Assembly (NCBI GenBank): GCA_022829145.1 | Contig: CM040742.1 | Coordinates: 13,868,131 to 13,932,130, forward strand | Reading direction: 5' to 3' | From: Albula goreensis | Taxonomy: Eukaryota; Chordata; Actinopteri; Albuliformes; Albulidae | DNA length: 64,000 nucleotides | Shown here: positions 11,900 to 25,044 of the stretch, piece by piece | Position numbering within the stretch: the first letter of the stretch is position 1 | Layout: every line of letters starts with the position of its first letter | Notes under the pieces: model-generated | The model's input: only the letters and a program-made list of their open reading frames with translations | What the model was told of the DNA's origin: nothing | Databases searched by the model: none | Made by a program: the position numbers and the translations under genes

Positions 11900-12904
11900 G
11901 TCATGGTCTTGGAAAGCTTTGGATCGACTCCACAAAGAGAAATATGGCTCTCTTAGTGCGCGTTTAGAGAATTGAGGACATTATAAGCTGGGAGTGATAT
12001 ATTCAAATGAGTCCAAAAACAGACTGCGAAGCGCATCTTCAGCTCAGGAGACTTTGCTTGTAGCGGCAATGATGTCATGGTTCATTACGATCAGTGACAC
12101 CTCGCTTTCAGATCGGGGTCCCGGGGAAAGTACGACGGGTATAGGTATGGTGTGTTTTCGCCCTTTTGAGTGGAAACGTCTCTCAGGCTGCTGTTTGCCC
12201 TCCCTGGCTTTCTGCACCATTTCTTGTGTTCTGACTCGTCCTCATGTAATCTTCTGCTTTGCGGCGGCTGTCATTCCGTTTTTCATTTTCGTTCAGCCCT
12301 TCCGTTTCAGAGGATTCTGGGGGTCCGCTCGTGAGAGATTTGCAAGGGGATCTGACGAGCCGCTTCGGCGGTCTGAGCATGGCGGAGTCCTTCTCTAGCA
12401 TTTTCAATGTTTTATTAATATCTGCTGCTGCGGTCTGAAACTACTGTAGCAGCTACTGTCTATATTGTTTTTCAGTCCTCTCATTCCTCTGGCACTCAGA
12501 AAACGACCTCTCACAGCTTCCCTTCAGTCACAGAAACTTCCATCTATAGCGATACATTAAAAAGCCTTATTTACTCATTCAGAGAAACTACGTTGTTTAC
12601 ATTTTTACATATTATCAGTTTGTACAGTTGAATGCAAGCAGCTTAATCAGTCGAGGGTTAAGCACACAAGCCATTGGGCTCAACAGCTGTGTTTCAGCTG
12701 AGATGTGAATCTGCCTGATTATGACAGCAGTTCCTTAACCTCAGGATCTCCTGCAGTTATCTAAGTATTGGGACTGGGACTGGGTTTACTATAAATTGTC
12801 CCTGTGAGTGTGTGGGGATTGGGGTTGGGACTCTCTAATACAGTTGTCTCTGTAAATAAATAAATAAATAAGGGCAGAAAAAGAACCACGGCCATAATAA
12901 AACT
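11900..12904. other. Gene-free intergenic DNA
   Basis: A GC-balanced patch at about 12000-12410 carries open frames on both strands (134 codons plus, 74 codons minus) that overlap and have no recognisable domain. A (TAAA)n run lies at 12853-12871. No gene is supported. Confidence 0.45.
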
Positions 12905-13340
12905 ATCAGAGGGCCATCTGAATGATGGAGCTCTCCGGCCTTGATACTATTCATCAAGCAATCTCAGCTACGCTTCCAGGCCCTCTGCTCCGCGGCCCTC
13001 CAACATTCATATACTCTAATTGCGCCGAGCAGCGGTGCTTCCACCAGCATGATGTATACCCCGTTTTACTGGGGTACTGCTGCGCCGGCGGAGGCCCAAA
13101 TAATGACATGATGCACAATCTCCACCCCACACCCCCCCGCCCAGTCCCCCCACTACCCCCAACCGCCACCCCAGTTCCAGGAACCAAAGAGCCCCTGAAA
13201 GCGCTAGAACACTCACAAGCTTGCACTCCATTCGTCATTTCATTGAGAAGTGACTCCAAGGTAATGGGCCCCTTTACGGCAAGCCTCAGTGGCTACACTT
13301 ATCTTCCACTGCTTTCTCCTACCATTGGACGACTTCTGTT
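12905..13340. other. GC-rich block, candidate regulatory element
   Basis: A C-rich segment (13126-13175) sits in complex sequence. A 148-codon plus-strand open frame and two minus-strand frames overlap it, which is expected from low stop-codon density in C-rich DNA. No protein is recognised. Confidence 0.3.
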
Positions 13341-16215
13341 TCTGCCATTCCATCCAGCAAACAGCTAGTTACTCTTTTCTTTTCCCCTGTGCCTGTGCTA
13401 GACGATACCAAAAACGTGTTAGCAGGATAGTTCATTGAAATGACATATTTCTGTAATATATCATACGCCTTGGAAATGATCCATAGACTTCTGTTCAGTC
13501 CGGTTTTATTTACATAGCACTTTTGCATGACCATTGTCATGTAAGCTTTATATAGCTCTCAGGCATGAGAATCCTGCTGTAAGAGTCAAGGATGACAGTG
13601 ACTAGGAAAAACTTAGTTGGCTAAAAGGGAACAACTTTATGCAGACCAGCAGCGAGAGGAATTCTGTCGTACTGTACCTATCACCTGCTAACAATGCTAA
13701 CAACATGATGGTTGTCTATGTGGACCCACTAACCATTTGCTAATTGAAAGCCTGAAACAATTTTGCAACTAGGGGTACTTTGGGCATACTGTCTCTCTCA
13801 TGTTGATGTCATAATAAGAACAAATTAAAGCAAACTGTATGTAAAAACCAAATGTCCTGCTGGGAAAAAATTAACATGTAGGCATTAACATGTAGAAATG
13901 GAAAGTTTTCCGCTGGGTATACCCTTTTTTATTGAGTAGGTTGTTAGTTTTATTCATTTTTGCAGTAGCTGTACACTGACCACTCAAAGACTTCCTGTCT
14001 CATGGGATTATATAACAATAATCTGACAACAATTCCTGACAAGTATACTTCCTCATATCTTGCATATTGTGCACAGAAAATTGAATTCACCAAAGCCGTG
14101 CAACACTGAGTGAATGTGTTGCTGACAAGTCATCAAAACATTCTTTTTATGCCTGCAGTTACTTCCCCGTTCGTACAATTCCCCTGCAGCACATCCACAA
14201 AACAACAACGCTCTCTCTTTTTCTTCAAAATCCCTTAAAGGAGAAGCTTCTACTCAATTGTGTGAAAAATATATATTTAATTTCTTTACTGACATTATTC
14301 TTTGTCATACGATGTTCATTCGTTGAATGCCATCAGGTCTGTACGTTTATTGCAAAAGTGAGCTGTTGCCACTGTTGTATTGGAAAAATGATATCCTTCT
14401 TGTTGCCATGTAGCCCTGTTATCCATGGTAACTGTTCTCCTGTAAACAGGCTTCCATGTGTTACCCACGTGGGACCACATTGGTGGAGGTTTTACTCATT
14501 TTGCTGTATGTAGGTGATGAATTACCATTTTTCATATTACATGCTGTTAGGTGGTTCTGTCGTATTTTGGACTTTCATGCAATTTAGATAGTTAGCATAT
14601 TGACTAAGACAGCCACTGACTCAGTTCACTTGGAACTTTGTTCATTATATCTATGGAAAAATATGGCTACCAGAGCCAATCAAATTATGGTTCATATCAG
14701 TTTTAAAGTTAATACCACAGACTCCCTTTGGATTTATAAGGTTTTGGGGATTGGCAAATACCTTTACCCCATTCTAATGATAAAATACTATTTATACTGC
14801 TGTACTTCAAGGTAATGAGCAAAATCACTTTGTTAAGTGCTTGTGGAACTGCTGATTTTGTATGGCATTATACAAACATCTACCAAAGAATCAAGGTTTC
14901 CTAATTAACAGGCAATCTGCCAGCTGTACCATGCAGCCTGCTTTATTTATAGTATTTCTTATGAGGATAGTGTAATATTTATAATATATATTTATAATAA
15001 ATAATATCGCATTACAGTATTCATAAATGTAATTTAAAATGACATAAATATTTCACTGTTGTCTATCTCATGCTCTTCACAGCGTGTCTCAGGGCTGTCA
15101 AATCTCTTACACTTAGCATGAAGTGCTAAAATGTGTGTATGTAAATGATCCAGAGCACAAGCCACCCCTTATTCTCATGCACATAGTCAAGCATCGCTAC
15201 ATCTGTCATTTTGGTAGTAATACCATATTTTTTCACCACCCTACACCATGCACAACCCCCCAGAATTAGTATTAATATTTCCACCTTCTATCTGGAAAAA
15301 CTGAATTAGTGCCACTGTGGTATTGCCTAACTTGTCCTCTTCACAGAATCTCTACAGAGCTGAGTCAATAAAATGGCTGACAGCCATAAACCGTTTTAAC
15401 ATTGTGAGTAGTAGCTGTCAGCAAACAACAGTACATTGCTATAAAAACTCTGTTGCCGAGTGTACAGACATAACTCAGTTCTGACATTACAAGACATAAC
15501 AGCTGAGTTTTGGAATATTTCTGTTGCCTAATGTATACATTGTGTAGCTATAATGTTGTTTGTTAGCTGGATTAGTAAACTATGGGTTGTAATACAATTA
15601 CATACAAATAGGACACTAACTTTTTATGCTCTGTAAAATTTCTTTTTACGAATCCAGCCAGTCTACATTTAACTGTCATTGTTTATTTTCTCACTGAGCA
15701 ATTATCATATACAGATACCAATATCAGTAGTAAAAAGGTAATATATCAACTGCCAAGAAAATTTGCTATCTAAACCAAATCATTATAGAAATAAACAGTT
15801 TTTCTCAAAGGCCATTAGAGTGCTAAAAAAATTGCTGCACTCTTTGAAAATGTTATGGTCAAAGATAAAATTCCCTAAAGGGACGTTCAAAATACCACAA
15901 TTGATAACACCATTTAAAACAGTTGTGTTTACCTAATGGGTTTTTGCCCAGTCATGGAGATTCTTCAGTGTAAACTGTCTAACAGCAATGGATACGACAA
16001 GAAATGATTAAGGAATCTAGTTTGAAAGGCCTGGGGACAGACACATCACAAAATGATGATCTATCCTACCAATGCTTGTGGTGACTAGCTGAGGATGGCT
16101 GTCATTCCGGCTCCATGTGAAGTTAGCCTTGAGCCAAGATGTCCTCTTTTCCTCTTTCCTGAGATCACATGGTGGTTTAGGCTGTGGGTAAGCACAAGAA
16201 GGCACAAGGAAAGCG
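13341..16215. other. Gene-free AT-rich intergenic DNA
   Basis: A long AT-rich stretch. A small direct duplication of 'attaacatgtag' occurs at 13870-13902. No element or gene is recognised. Confidence 0.55.
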
Positions 16216-16219
16216 TGAC

Positions 16220-16428
16220 ATTATATTACAGTTAGTGGACAGGCTTATCCAGAGTGAATTATACGCCCATGTTTATGCAGGTCACCCATGTATACAGCTG
16301 GATATTTAGGTACTAAAAACATTCAGGATTGGCACCTCACACAAAGGAAAATTGGCAAGGCCCTGACTGGGAATACAGCCTGCAAGCAAGACCAGTTCCC
16401 TGTCCAGTTCCCAAACCATTATACTCCT
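16220..16428 (-). mobile_element. tRNA-derived SINE, minus orientation, diverged
   Basis: Read on the minus strand, the 3' tail (16221-16260, containing 'cactctggataagcctg') shows the LINE-like 'ggataag..' signature of fish SINEs. It is preceded by 'tatacagctggatat' of the body and by a B-box-like 'attcccagt' region toward 16370. The order and spacing match the SINE copies at 33276 and 50775 read in reverse. Confidence 0.6.
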
Positions 16429-16519
16429 CTGTCAGCCCCCCAAAATACCCAAACAACATGTTTGATCCCCATGTTTGTTTTGTTCTGTGATAATGTAAGG
16501 TCTGCATTAAGCATTATTT

Positions 16520-16612
16520 TTAAAGGACCACTCCAGGCAAACTCACCTCCTGGTTTTGCTCAGAGATATACTCATAAAATGGAAGCTGTGAGTGGTGATG
16601 TTCATGGAACTT
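16520..16612 (+). repeat. Dispersed repeat 'CTCCAGNCAAACT', copy 1 of 3
   Basis: It contains ctccaggcaaactcacctcc, then ttttgctcagagatatactcataaaatggaagctg in pieces shared with 28790-28855 and 44445-44530. Shared anchors are CTCCAG..AAACT, TTTT..TC.[AG]AGA.ATACTC.TAA and GAAGC[AT]G. Class unknown. Confidence 0.55.
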
Positions 16613-16904
16613 GAGTGTATATTGACTTACTCAACATTTTATATGGATATGCTTGAGTTGTGCATGTACTTAATGGTCAGGTGATAAGTCATATGGCTTG
16701 TTGCTCTCCTTTTATATATACTGTTTTATTTGTTTTTGCCTGTTTGAACATCTGGACATTTTGTTTCATTTCTCTGCATTCTACTACAGAGACATCTCTG
16801 ATGGGTTCAAGAAAAAAAATCCAGAAAGAATCCAGTCATTATACATATACCCCAATGCCTTTAACTGCACGTTAAGTGAATGTAATTCATTGTTAATGGC
16901 GGTC

Positions 16905-17420
16905 TGTGTTTTTTAGCTACCGGGAGTGCCGTGTTTTGAAAGGGACGTTGAGCGAAATGAACCGCTCCGTGCCCTGAATTAGCTCAGTTGAGCTACTATA
17001 TCCTATCGAGCGGCTGTCGCACTGCACGGTAAACCAATCTCATGCGTCCTCATGGGTGCAGCGGCTGTGCAATGGATTTTTTTTTCTTTCTGGCAGTGCT
17101 GACATATTTCTCTTAGAAGGGCGCTGGCTTTTACCCGATGACCCCGCCGGCACGGTGTGTGTGGGGGAAGCTTTCTGTGCTCATCAGCTCTGTTGCTGCA
17201 CTCTGGTTCCCCTCCAGCGTGGAGTCTGATGGCTGTGCTCCTTTGCCCCTGGACAGCACTCAAAGGGAAGAGAGTGCCAGCTCTCTGCTTGCTTTATGGA
17301 GTATTAAAGAGATGCCGGCGAGCAGGAGCTGGGGTAGCGGAGTGAATTATTTAGCGGCTAATGGTTGGCCCCTCACAGCACAAGACTTCCTATAGCATGG
17401 CTAGTTTGGGCCATTACACC
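16905..17420. other. Candidate conserved non-coding element
   Basis: Complex, CpG-containing sequence with GAATTAGCTCAG, GGAGTATTAAAGAG and GTGAATTATTTAGCGGCTAATGG motif blocks. Open frames on both strands are short and unrecognised. Enhancer-like by composition only. Confidence 0.32.
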
Positions 17421-19371
17421 CACAGGGCTTGTTAGGGCATTTTAGTGTTCTGTTTGGGGGAGGAATGTTCTGATTGTTATGAAGATGACAGCCTCACCTG
17501 TGGCGACAGCTACGGGACGAGGGCTGGGACAAACAGCGCTGGCTGCCCGGAGACACAAATGTCATGACAATACTGAATGTTCCACGTGTAAAGGCTTGTC
17601 AGAAAGAGAAGACAGATCTTTTGATGAATGTGCTGTGGGAAAGCAGACCAGCTAAATAAGTAATAAAACAGACACTTTAAACGCTAAGTGTTTTGACATA
17701 ACTATTTTTTCTTAGTAGTTTACAAGAACATAATTTATGTTAATTTGTTATTTGTTATTAAAATTATTACCCTCTTTAAATTTTAGGTAAAGAATTGGCT
17801 GTGAAATTTTTGGCAGAAACAAATATGAATGTAATGAATACAATATTTAATTTGCTAGTCCATGCTATTCTCACCAGCGTTGAGCATGTGATTGTGTGTA
17901 GTTCCGCCGCCTCCTGTTAATTGAGAGCCGCTTATACCTGTTCATGATTACTTTCGTTTACTTTTGGTTTACTTGTGAATAAGCATCCTTGAGTTTCATT
18001 TAATCTATTTTTATGATTCTATTTTATTGAGCTTTGACATTACAATTACAATTAACATACATTACATTTGGTGTGTAACACCTGCTATTGGTGAATAACA
18101 TCTGGAATTTTGGGGGTATGTCCATGAAGCGAAGAATTCATGACGATGACAGAAATTGCATTTTGTAAATTGCATAATTACGAATTACATCTTATAAAGG
18201 TTTCGTGATAAATGCTAAATAATTTTAAAAGGTAATCTTACAACAAGCTTGCCAAATAAAATAATACAAAGTGGAATTTATGCAGAATGCATTCATGACA
18301 GCATTTCCCCAGAACCACCAAGTATATAGTTGCAGAACCAACAGGAAAATAAGATGAGGCATCATCAAAAGTATTGTATTTAGACTTTACATACTGTATG
18401 GTAAAAACAGTGCGCTGAGAGTAACTCATTTCTTAACCTGAGATTAAATTGAGAACCTATTTCAGCACGATGTAAGAGTTTCAATTTTGTTTGGTTTCCT
18501 GATGCAGTCTGGCGAAAATGACGGCAGTAAATTCTTTGTGCCAGGAAGACAGAATGAACTGATCAAACGTTAACATCTCTTTTTATATTAGGAACATTTT
18601 TGTTGAACTAATATCAGGCGGAAACCTTCCCAAGATTTATCAGGTTCCACCTCAATTAAGTCAGGAAATGTAAAAAAAAAACAGGGAACATGACTGTTTT
18701 CTCTTTCACCTGATCTACAGACTTTAATGGCTACGGTACCTGCAGTAAGTGTGAGAGAAGGAGAAGCTCCACCCTGGCATCCGTCAGACACGTTAGCACT
18801 GCTGTGCCTCTGTAAGTGAGATCAGGAGAGGTGCAATCTCCAGAAATGTCTGCTCTCATTAAAGAATCACACATACTCAACCTGATTTACACATCTGCAG
18901 AGCAGGATATGGAGAGAACAGCATCAGCGTAGTGTAAGCTGCTCGCCGAAGAGGGCTCCTCCTCCTTCGAAAGTCTTCAAACCCCTGAGGCAAGTGCTCT
19001 GAGCTGGCCTCTCAACCAAGATGGTCCACCAATGTTAAAATGATACAGATTATTTAACACTTCTGTTGTGAGATGGATGGTGTCTGCATGTACACTTGAG
19101 AGGACATGTTGTTAGTTTAATTATAATTAAACATACAGCATCTCCTACATCTAGAGTACCTGTGGGGCTAGAGTACTTATGTATTTGTTTGTGGACTTCA
19201 TTGACTTATCATACTGTATTGTTAATTGTTACCTGAGCCAGGTTTTGGTCAGAGAGTAAGCGTTTCTGAATGTGATGTCTGGGCGAAGAGTTATTCATGA
19301 GGTGCTCTGCCCATTGATTTTGTGATGTCACCATGCTGTTGCCATCCTGTTCTATATTCCAATCTTCAAAG
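17421..19371. other. Gene-free intergenic DNA
   Basis: Mostly AT-rich. A more complex patch at 17875-17960 may be conserved. The rest has no recognisable features. Confidence 0.5.
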
Positions 19372-19468
19372 GCGGTGTTACCCTGTACAACGGCGGAGAT
19401 TTAAACATCAAAGTTGGAAGTGCTGACAAAGGACTCCTTGAGCTGATTCACGGCTCGCAGTTCTCAAG
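19372..19468 (+). other. Exon-like open segment (weak candidate)
   Basis: A 97-bp segment is flanked by a splice-acceptor-like context (pyrimidine-containing 'ttctatattccaatcttcaaag') and a donor-like CAAG|GTACGG. In one frame it reads GGVTLYNGGDLNIKVGSADK followed by GLLELIHGSQFS, which looks protein-like, and that frame stays open from 19325 to 19507. I recognise no protein, and chance open frames of this length are common. It may be a conserved element, a lncRNA exon or nothing. Confidence 0.15.
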
Positions 19469-21395
19469 GTACGGGAGAGACAGAAAACACAGCATACAAA
19501 CCGCTTGAAACATATTTATGGTAATTATCACAGTGTTTGCAAAAGTGATGGAGGCAAAGCCAGTACGCAAGGTAAATGTTTTCCTCTTGACTGCGACAAT
19601 GGCTTGAATTATAACATTTACTGTTGTAAAGTCCTCGTGTTTAATTATATTATTAAAAGCAAACGTGTGACAACAGAGGGTAATTATTTACATATCTGGT
19701 TAGTATCAACAACTCCCTTGTGTTTCTTTATGGAAATACCCTACCAAGGACACAAAGATTTCTTTTAGGGAGTAAATTTGCATTTTTTTTGTTTGTCATG
19801 GCTTTATTTTAGGATGAGGACCTCTGGTTTGTCCGAAATCTATTATTTGATAATATATACATAATTATCTATTTGGATTGTTTCCTGAAGTGTCTGCACT
19901 GAGCAGCAGAGAAAGCTCCATTTGTCACACACGGAATAGGCTATGATTGCTTTCTGGGAGAGCCTTTGTAATTCCTAATGGGTTTGTAGCATTATGTCAC
20001 TGGTATATTTCACACACTTGTCATGCTGACAGACATTGTAGTGTCTTTTGGAAAAATAAATACTTTCCCCCATTGACCTCAACCTAAACCACACAGTAGG
20101 TTTAGATTGCATGTTTGATAAAGCAGGACTCCTTAACACAACGCCATGGTACATGGGTAGATGGTAAAGAGAAATACACAGTCTTTCAACTCTATGTTTA
20201 CAAGAACTTACAGTTTAGTGGTCAAAGTAGCAGCAACTACTCAAAATAATATTCTCTGTGTTTTTTTTTTTGTCAAAACTATGCAAAGAGAATACATGTC
20301 ATGTGGCTACAAAAGTTACATTCCAAACTGGTATAGAATTGACTTTGCCCTGACACAGATATCACATATGACTGGGTTCTCTAGCAAATTGTATGCTAAT
20401 CGTCCATGATAAAATGGTCTTTATCATTGTGCCACAAACTGGTGCTAACAAAAATGGAGTTTTTATATTTGGTTTGGCGTCTTGGGCCTTAAACGCTGTA
20501 GCTTGCAGATAGTCATACCCTCCCAAACTGAAGAGCTTAAATACAAAGAAAAAGAGAAGACAGAGAGGAGGATGGATGCAAGATTTACAACACACAAGGT
20601 TGAGAGGTCGGTGAACTCCATTATGATAGCATTTATTGGTAGCAGGGAGGAGAGTCAGAGGAGAGTGTCCCCCTGTGGATTTGCTCATGGAAGTGATTTT
20701 GTGTTTTCAGTTTCATTTCAATAGCTCTAAATTCACAGCTGCTTAATTTTGTTTTCCTGCATACAAAGTTCTTTTTGTGACATTTTTGTATTCAAATACT
20801 TGCTTTAAAAAGAACGATCAAAGAATTCTCTAAATCCTTTGGGAAAATTAATTTTCCTGGTTAAAATGCTCTAAAAAGAACCCTGCATATCCTTTTTAAG
20901 AAGTTGATTGTTGAATACAGTTTGCTGGAAATGAAATTCATTTTGTAGCCTAATTCCTGCCTTAATAATGTAAATCCTTTTTTTTTTTTTTTTTTTTTTT
21001 AAAAATCAGTTTCACTAGTTGAAACTTGTAACAAATAAACCCTGAAAGATGCACATCCCCACAAAGAACCACACACATATTATCAAAAATAATGACATGG
21101 GTCTTAGACCAGAAACTCCCAAGTTAAGTGCAATTCTTTTTTGATGTGTTTGAGTGCAATATACCTCAGTGAAGACATGCCTTCCCCTCTAGTTTGACTT
21201 TGAGTAATGACAGTGCGCTAGCGCACATAGTTCCATTGGTTAGCTGCGGCCTACTGATCATTTCCAGTCTCCAGAACCACGAGTTTCACACCTGTCAAAT
21301 ATTCTTGTGTGAGACAGTAGTTTTACAAACCATGAAAGTAATTTCTGTTGCTGAAACCACTGTAATAGACAGCATTACCAGCTTCTTTCTTTTTT
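19469..21395. other. Gene-free AT-rich intergenic DNA
   Basis: It contains a long poly(T) run (20979-21000), possibly the trace of an ancient retrotransposed poly(A) tail in reverse. No body of a retroelement is recognisable beside it. Confidence 0.5.
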
Positions 21396-21399
21396 AAAA

Positions 21400-22080
21400 A
21401 AAAAGCTCCCTTGATTTGCAGGAGAAATCTCATTCGCTGCCAGCTGGGATTGGCTTTCCAGGTTTTTGGGCCAGGCTGGCAGGGCCAAAATAGTGCTAGG
21501 GGCACAGTCTGTCTCGTACTCACAGAACTGCAGGCATGGATCAGTGCTGGGCCGCTTATCGGAGCAAAATCGGGTGGAATAGAGCTTTCCCATCCCTTCC
21601 CTTCCTTTGCTCGAAGGCTGGGCCCCTAGCCAGCCGCTGTGGGACGGTCGCGTACAAAACCTGGAAGAGGAAGCGCGTTTCCATGGCTGAGATGGATCAT
21701 ATAGGCACTCGCCTACAGCGATCCCTTCCCCAGCGCAGGGAGGATTTAAAAAGGTGTGATCGCGAAAACAGTGGCGAAACGGCTCACTCAGTCCATCATA
21801 CATTACAGAAGAATTTAGAGCGAGCTTCTTTTGCCTCAGGGGGGAAGAGGCAACGAGAAAAAAACAATAGCTGCGGCCTTACTTCTTCAAGGATATCTAG
21901 ACACCTCATCTGTCGACCATCTGTCAGAAACCCAATGTACCACACAGGATTGCCTCTCGTCAGGGTGCAATCAGTGAAGTCGCTGACAGCACTTTTGCCC
22001 AAGGCACCTCGGATCATGTACTGTAATATCTAGATATTCACCTGGACAACGGACACAGCTGTCAGCAAGGAGCAATGAAA
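21400..22080. other. GC-balanced block with overlapping open frames
   Basis: It holds a 165-codon plus-strand frame (21536-22033) and a 142-codon minus-strand frame (21375-21803). Overlap on opposite strands, no domain and no splice-site support argue against coding. The complex sequence may instead be a conserved non-coding element. Confidence 0.3.
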
Positions 22081-22387
22081 GCAAACTGACAGGGCAAGTG
22101 CCAAAGCTGAATGTCAGACTCAAGTTTCTGCTTAAGTGCTCCTTAAATTTTTAGTTTGTAGATACAAGACCCATCCAGACCCACATTCTTTGCTATGAAT
22201 CACTTTGGGCTTTGTCTTTGACTTTGGATCATTTTCCAACCACAGCCAGCTGCATGTGTTCTGGTAAAAATAATGTTTCAAGGATAACAGGACTACAGTC
22301 AAACAGGATAAGAACACTGACTGGAGCATTCCGTTGATCTTTTCGAATAAAGGCAAAATGCTGCAAAGCACAGTTCTCAATGTTGCT

Positions 22388-22570
22388 GAACTGATTTAAA
22401 GAATGCATCTGTTTTTTTACAAAGCCTTGTTTCAACAAGCGCTTTCTTACTTTCATGGACTCATTATCATAATCCCTGTTCAAACAAAGTTAAGATTTAT
22501 TCTAAAATAAGATGAGGGAAAAACCTTGGACCATCACAGGAAAACCTTACATTTTTCAATAAAAAAATCA
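22388..22570 (+). repeat. Diverged local duplication, copy A
   Basis: It shares, in order, TTTAAAGAATG.AT, 'ttgtttcaacaag', 'ctcattatcataatccctgtt' and a 'ggaaaacctt' block with 22969-23160. The offset is constant at about 580 bp. Confidence 0.6.
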
Positions 22571-22968
22571 AAATATAATAATGAAGTTAAAAAAGAAGTA
22601 TAAAATGAAATAGGATTCAGTTATTCCCATAAGAATTGCATTACAAGTTTCAAAGTGGCATCAATGCTTACAGCAGCCCTTTCCAAGAGTTCGTTCAGGA
22701 ACATGAGTTCTTTCCAAGAGTCATTTTCCTGCAGTCTTCAATGTGGACAGAAAAGTCCCTTTGTGCATTCTCATCCAACCGGACACAGACAGAGTGCTGG
22801 AGGCAGCTTAATTCAGAGTCAGAAAAACAGTGCAATATGTTTTTACACAATTTGGGGGGAGAGCTTTAGCAGTGGTCACATGACTAAAGTGTGTAGATGT
22901 CCTCAAACCTTTAGACTGAGGACTGGAAATGTGAAGAGCACATTTACAAGCTTGCATAGCTGTTGTAT

Positions 22969-23160
22969 ATTTAAAGAATGTATTGATTCATTGCCTTGAC
23001 AAAACTTTGTTTCAACAAGAAACTTGTTATGCTCATGAACCCATTCTCAGAATCCCTGTTGAATTCATTTCTTCTTATAATTCACAGATTCATCATATTA
23101 AAGCAGGATGGTCATCAAGAGGAAACCTTGAATTGTACCATAAAAAATATTTTAAATATT
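22969..23160 (+). repeat. Diverged local duplication, copy B
   Basis: Second copy of the segment at 22388-22570, containing 'tttaaagaatgtattgatt', 'tttgtttcaacaag', 'ctcagaatccctgtt' and 'ggaaaccttgaatt'. It is an old tandem-type duplication or two insertions of one unknown repeat. Confidence 0.6.
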
Positions 23161-23876
23161 AACATAAAAATACAAGGAAATGTTTTAGGTCTAGAGACAA
23201 GGAAAGATTTAGGTCGAGTCAAATTAAGTGCTCTGACCATCCTTTACCTGACTTGTAAATATTAGATGCTTATTTGATTATCATTACCAATTGCCTTTAG
23301 CTGTCTCTCTAATAAGCTAAACCACCAACTCTGTATTTTTCTGTCCTCAAGGGTAGAGCAGTGAGGTTTGAACTTTAAACCCTTGTCAGAAATTCAGAGA
23401 GATTGTCACTGCTCTGGCTCTCTGTCCTTGAAGCAGCGTTAACGGGTCAAAATTTTTTTAACAGAGTACAGTCATCCATTAACAGCTCTGACTGTTCATG
23501 GAGCGACCAGGCCGACCCACTTTCCTCCTGGCAAGTGACCTCTACGTGCCAGTGAAGGCCATGTTGGTCTCCTGGCTGGAGGTATACAGTCCCACCGTCC
23601 CTGTGTCCCTGTTCCCAGCCTCGCCCCATACGTCAGACAAACCAAGCCCCCCCACCCCCCACCCCCCTGGAAAGTTAGTACCATGCTCTTTTTCCATCCA
23701 ATTATGATACGAGTTTGCAGCACCACCTTCTTTGATGCACAATCCTGGCTAGATGTGAAAGAGTCTAGAGAGATGCAGACTAGTTAGGAGATTTGGTAGT
23801 TTGGATGGAGGTAACCACGTCCGTGCCCATGTAATTCCTGTGGTGGTGCATGCCTTTGTTTCACACATTGGTCAAC
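23161..23876. other. Gene-free intergenic DNA
   Basis: It includes a C-run cluster at 23648-23667 (G-quadruplex-capable on the minus strand). No gene. Confidence 0.5.
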
Positions 23877-23877
23877 A

Positions 23878-24060
23878 TTCAATCAATCAAGCTTTATTTG
23901 TACAGCCCATTTCATACAAGAGTTTGCATTGCAATGCGCTTCACAATAAACAAAGGTGGACAATAACAACTAAGCAGTTAAAATAAACAGTTCAAATAAG
24001 TAAAAAAAATCACAGAAACAAAGGGGGAAAGGGATAAAATAAGGCAGTTAGAAGGGCCTA
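23878..24060 (-). mobile_element. Fish LINE 3' tail remnant
   Basis: On the minus strand the segment ends ..TGTACAAATAAAGCTTGATT-GATTGAAT, the '(t)aaataaag..ttgattgatt' end of a common fish non-LTR retrotransposon. Upstream are 'gtgaagcgcattgcaatgc' and 'atgaaatggg'. Only the 3' end survives, as is usual for 5'-truncated LINE or LINE-mobilised SINE copies. Family not determined. Confidence 0.6.
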
Positions 24061-25044
24061 AAATACAACAATATAAGATATGTTTTAACATGCTGGATTC
24101 AGGAATTCAGAGCAGCATTCCCCATATGTCTTTGTCCCCATTGATGCTGAAGAACTGCAGGCATCACATGAATCAATATTTAAGACCAGAGCATCACTCT
24201 TGCCCTGAGAAATTAGATTTTAAACGATGACATTGGTTTCGTTGCTTACCTTAAGTGCTTTAAAATAGCGCAGAGAGGAGATGTCTCCCCCGAGCGTTTC
24301 TACGCTAACACTGGACTTGAATTCAGACTCAAGAGCATGTTCAACTAACAACTGTGCTGCTTGTAGCTACAGTAACACACAAACACAACTTTTTTCACCC
24401 CACATTACAACAATTTATAATAGACTTAATAGATAATACACATAAAATATGATTCATATAAAGTTTCAAAAACAAAAAATATTTACAGTTGTGTTTTTTT
24501 TTGGTGAGTGGTTCACAGGCACCCTGTAAAGGCCACGATGAACACCAGTTCATCTTTCAGCAGTTTCTTGCAGTTTCCTCTTTCAGTGGTATGTGCCAAA
24601 TAAGAGGAAGGCTCTGGTGGTTTTCTTAATGGCTGCAGTGCTTTTGAGTTGCCCCTGGATGCTTTTGTCACCTGGGTTACTAGCCCAAATCTCAGGTCAC
24701 AGCACAATTATTTGAGTGAATGAAGCATCGTGATTGCCACACGCTGACAGAAGTGATGTATTAAAGTGTAAAACCCAGGCGGATGGGATCCAAAGCAAGA
24801 TTCACACCTTCAAATGGCAGGCAGAGCACATCCTCTTTAGTCTTTTATGTGCTGCCTCAATGTGCGGTTACAACATGTGCACAACACGTAAAACAACACT
24901 TGGCATGTTGGTGCTAATCCACTAATACGCTGAAAAATTCCATACAAACTACTTCATAAAGGCCTGCTTAACTCTATCACAAAAGGCCTATGAATTCCTG
25001 AATTCCTACCCCACTACTCTTACACAATATAATATCTGCTAACA
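24061..25044. other. Gene-free intergenic DNA
   Basis: AT-rich to balanced sequence. Nothing recognisable. Confidence 0.5.

Noticed and set aside
12922-13368. 148-codon plus-strand open frame
   Set aside because: The frame passes through a C-rich tract with low stop density; no homology recalled.
20979-21000. Poly(T) run as evidence of a processed pseudogene
   Set aside because: No gene-like sequence adjoins it on the expected side.
21375-22033. Opposite-strand open frames of 142 and 165 codons
   Set aside because: They overlap on opposite strands, have no recognisable residue patterns and lack splice signals; best explained by GC-balanced sequence.
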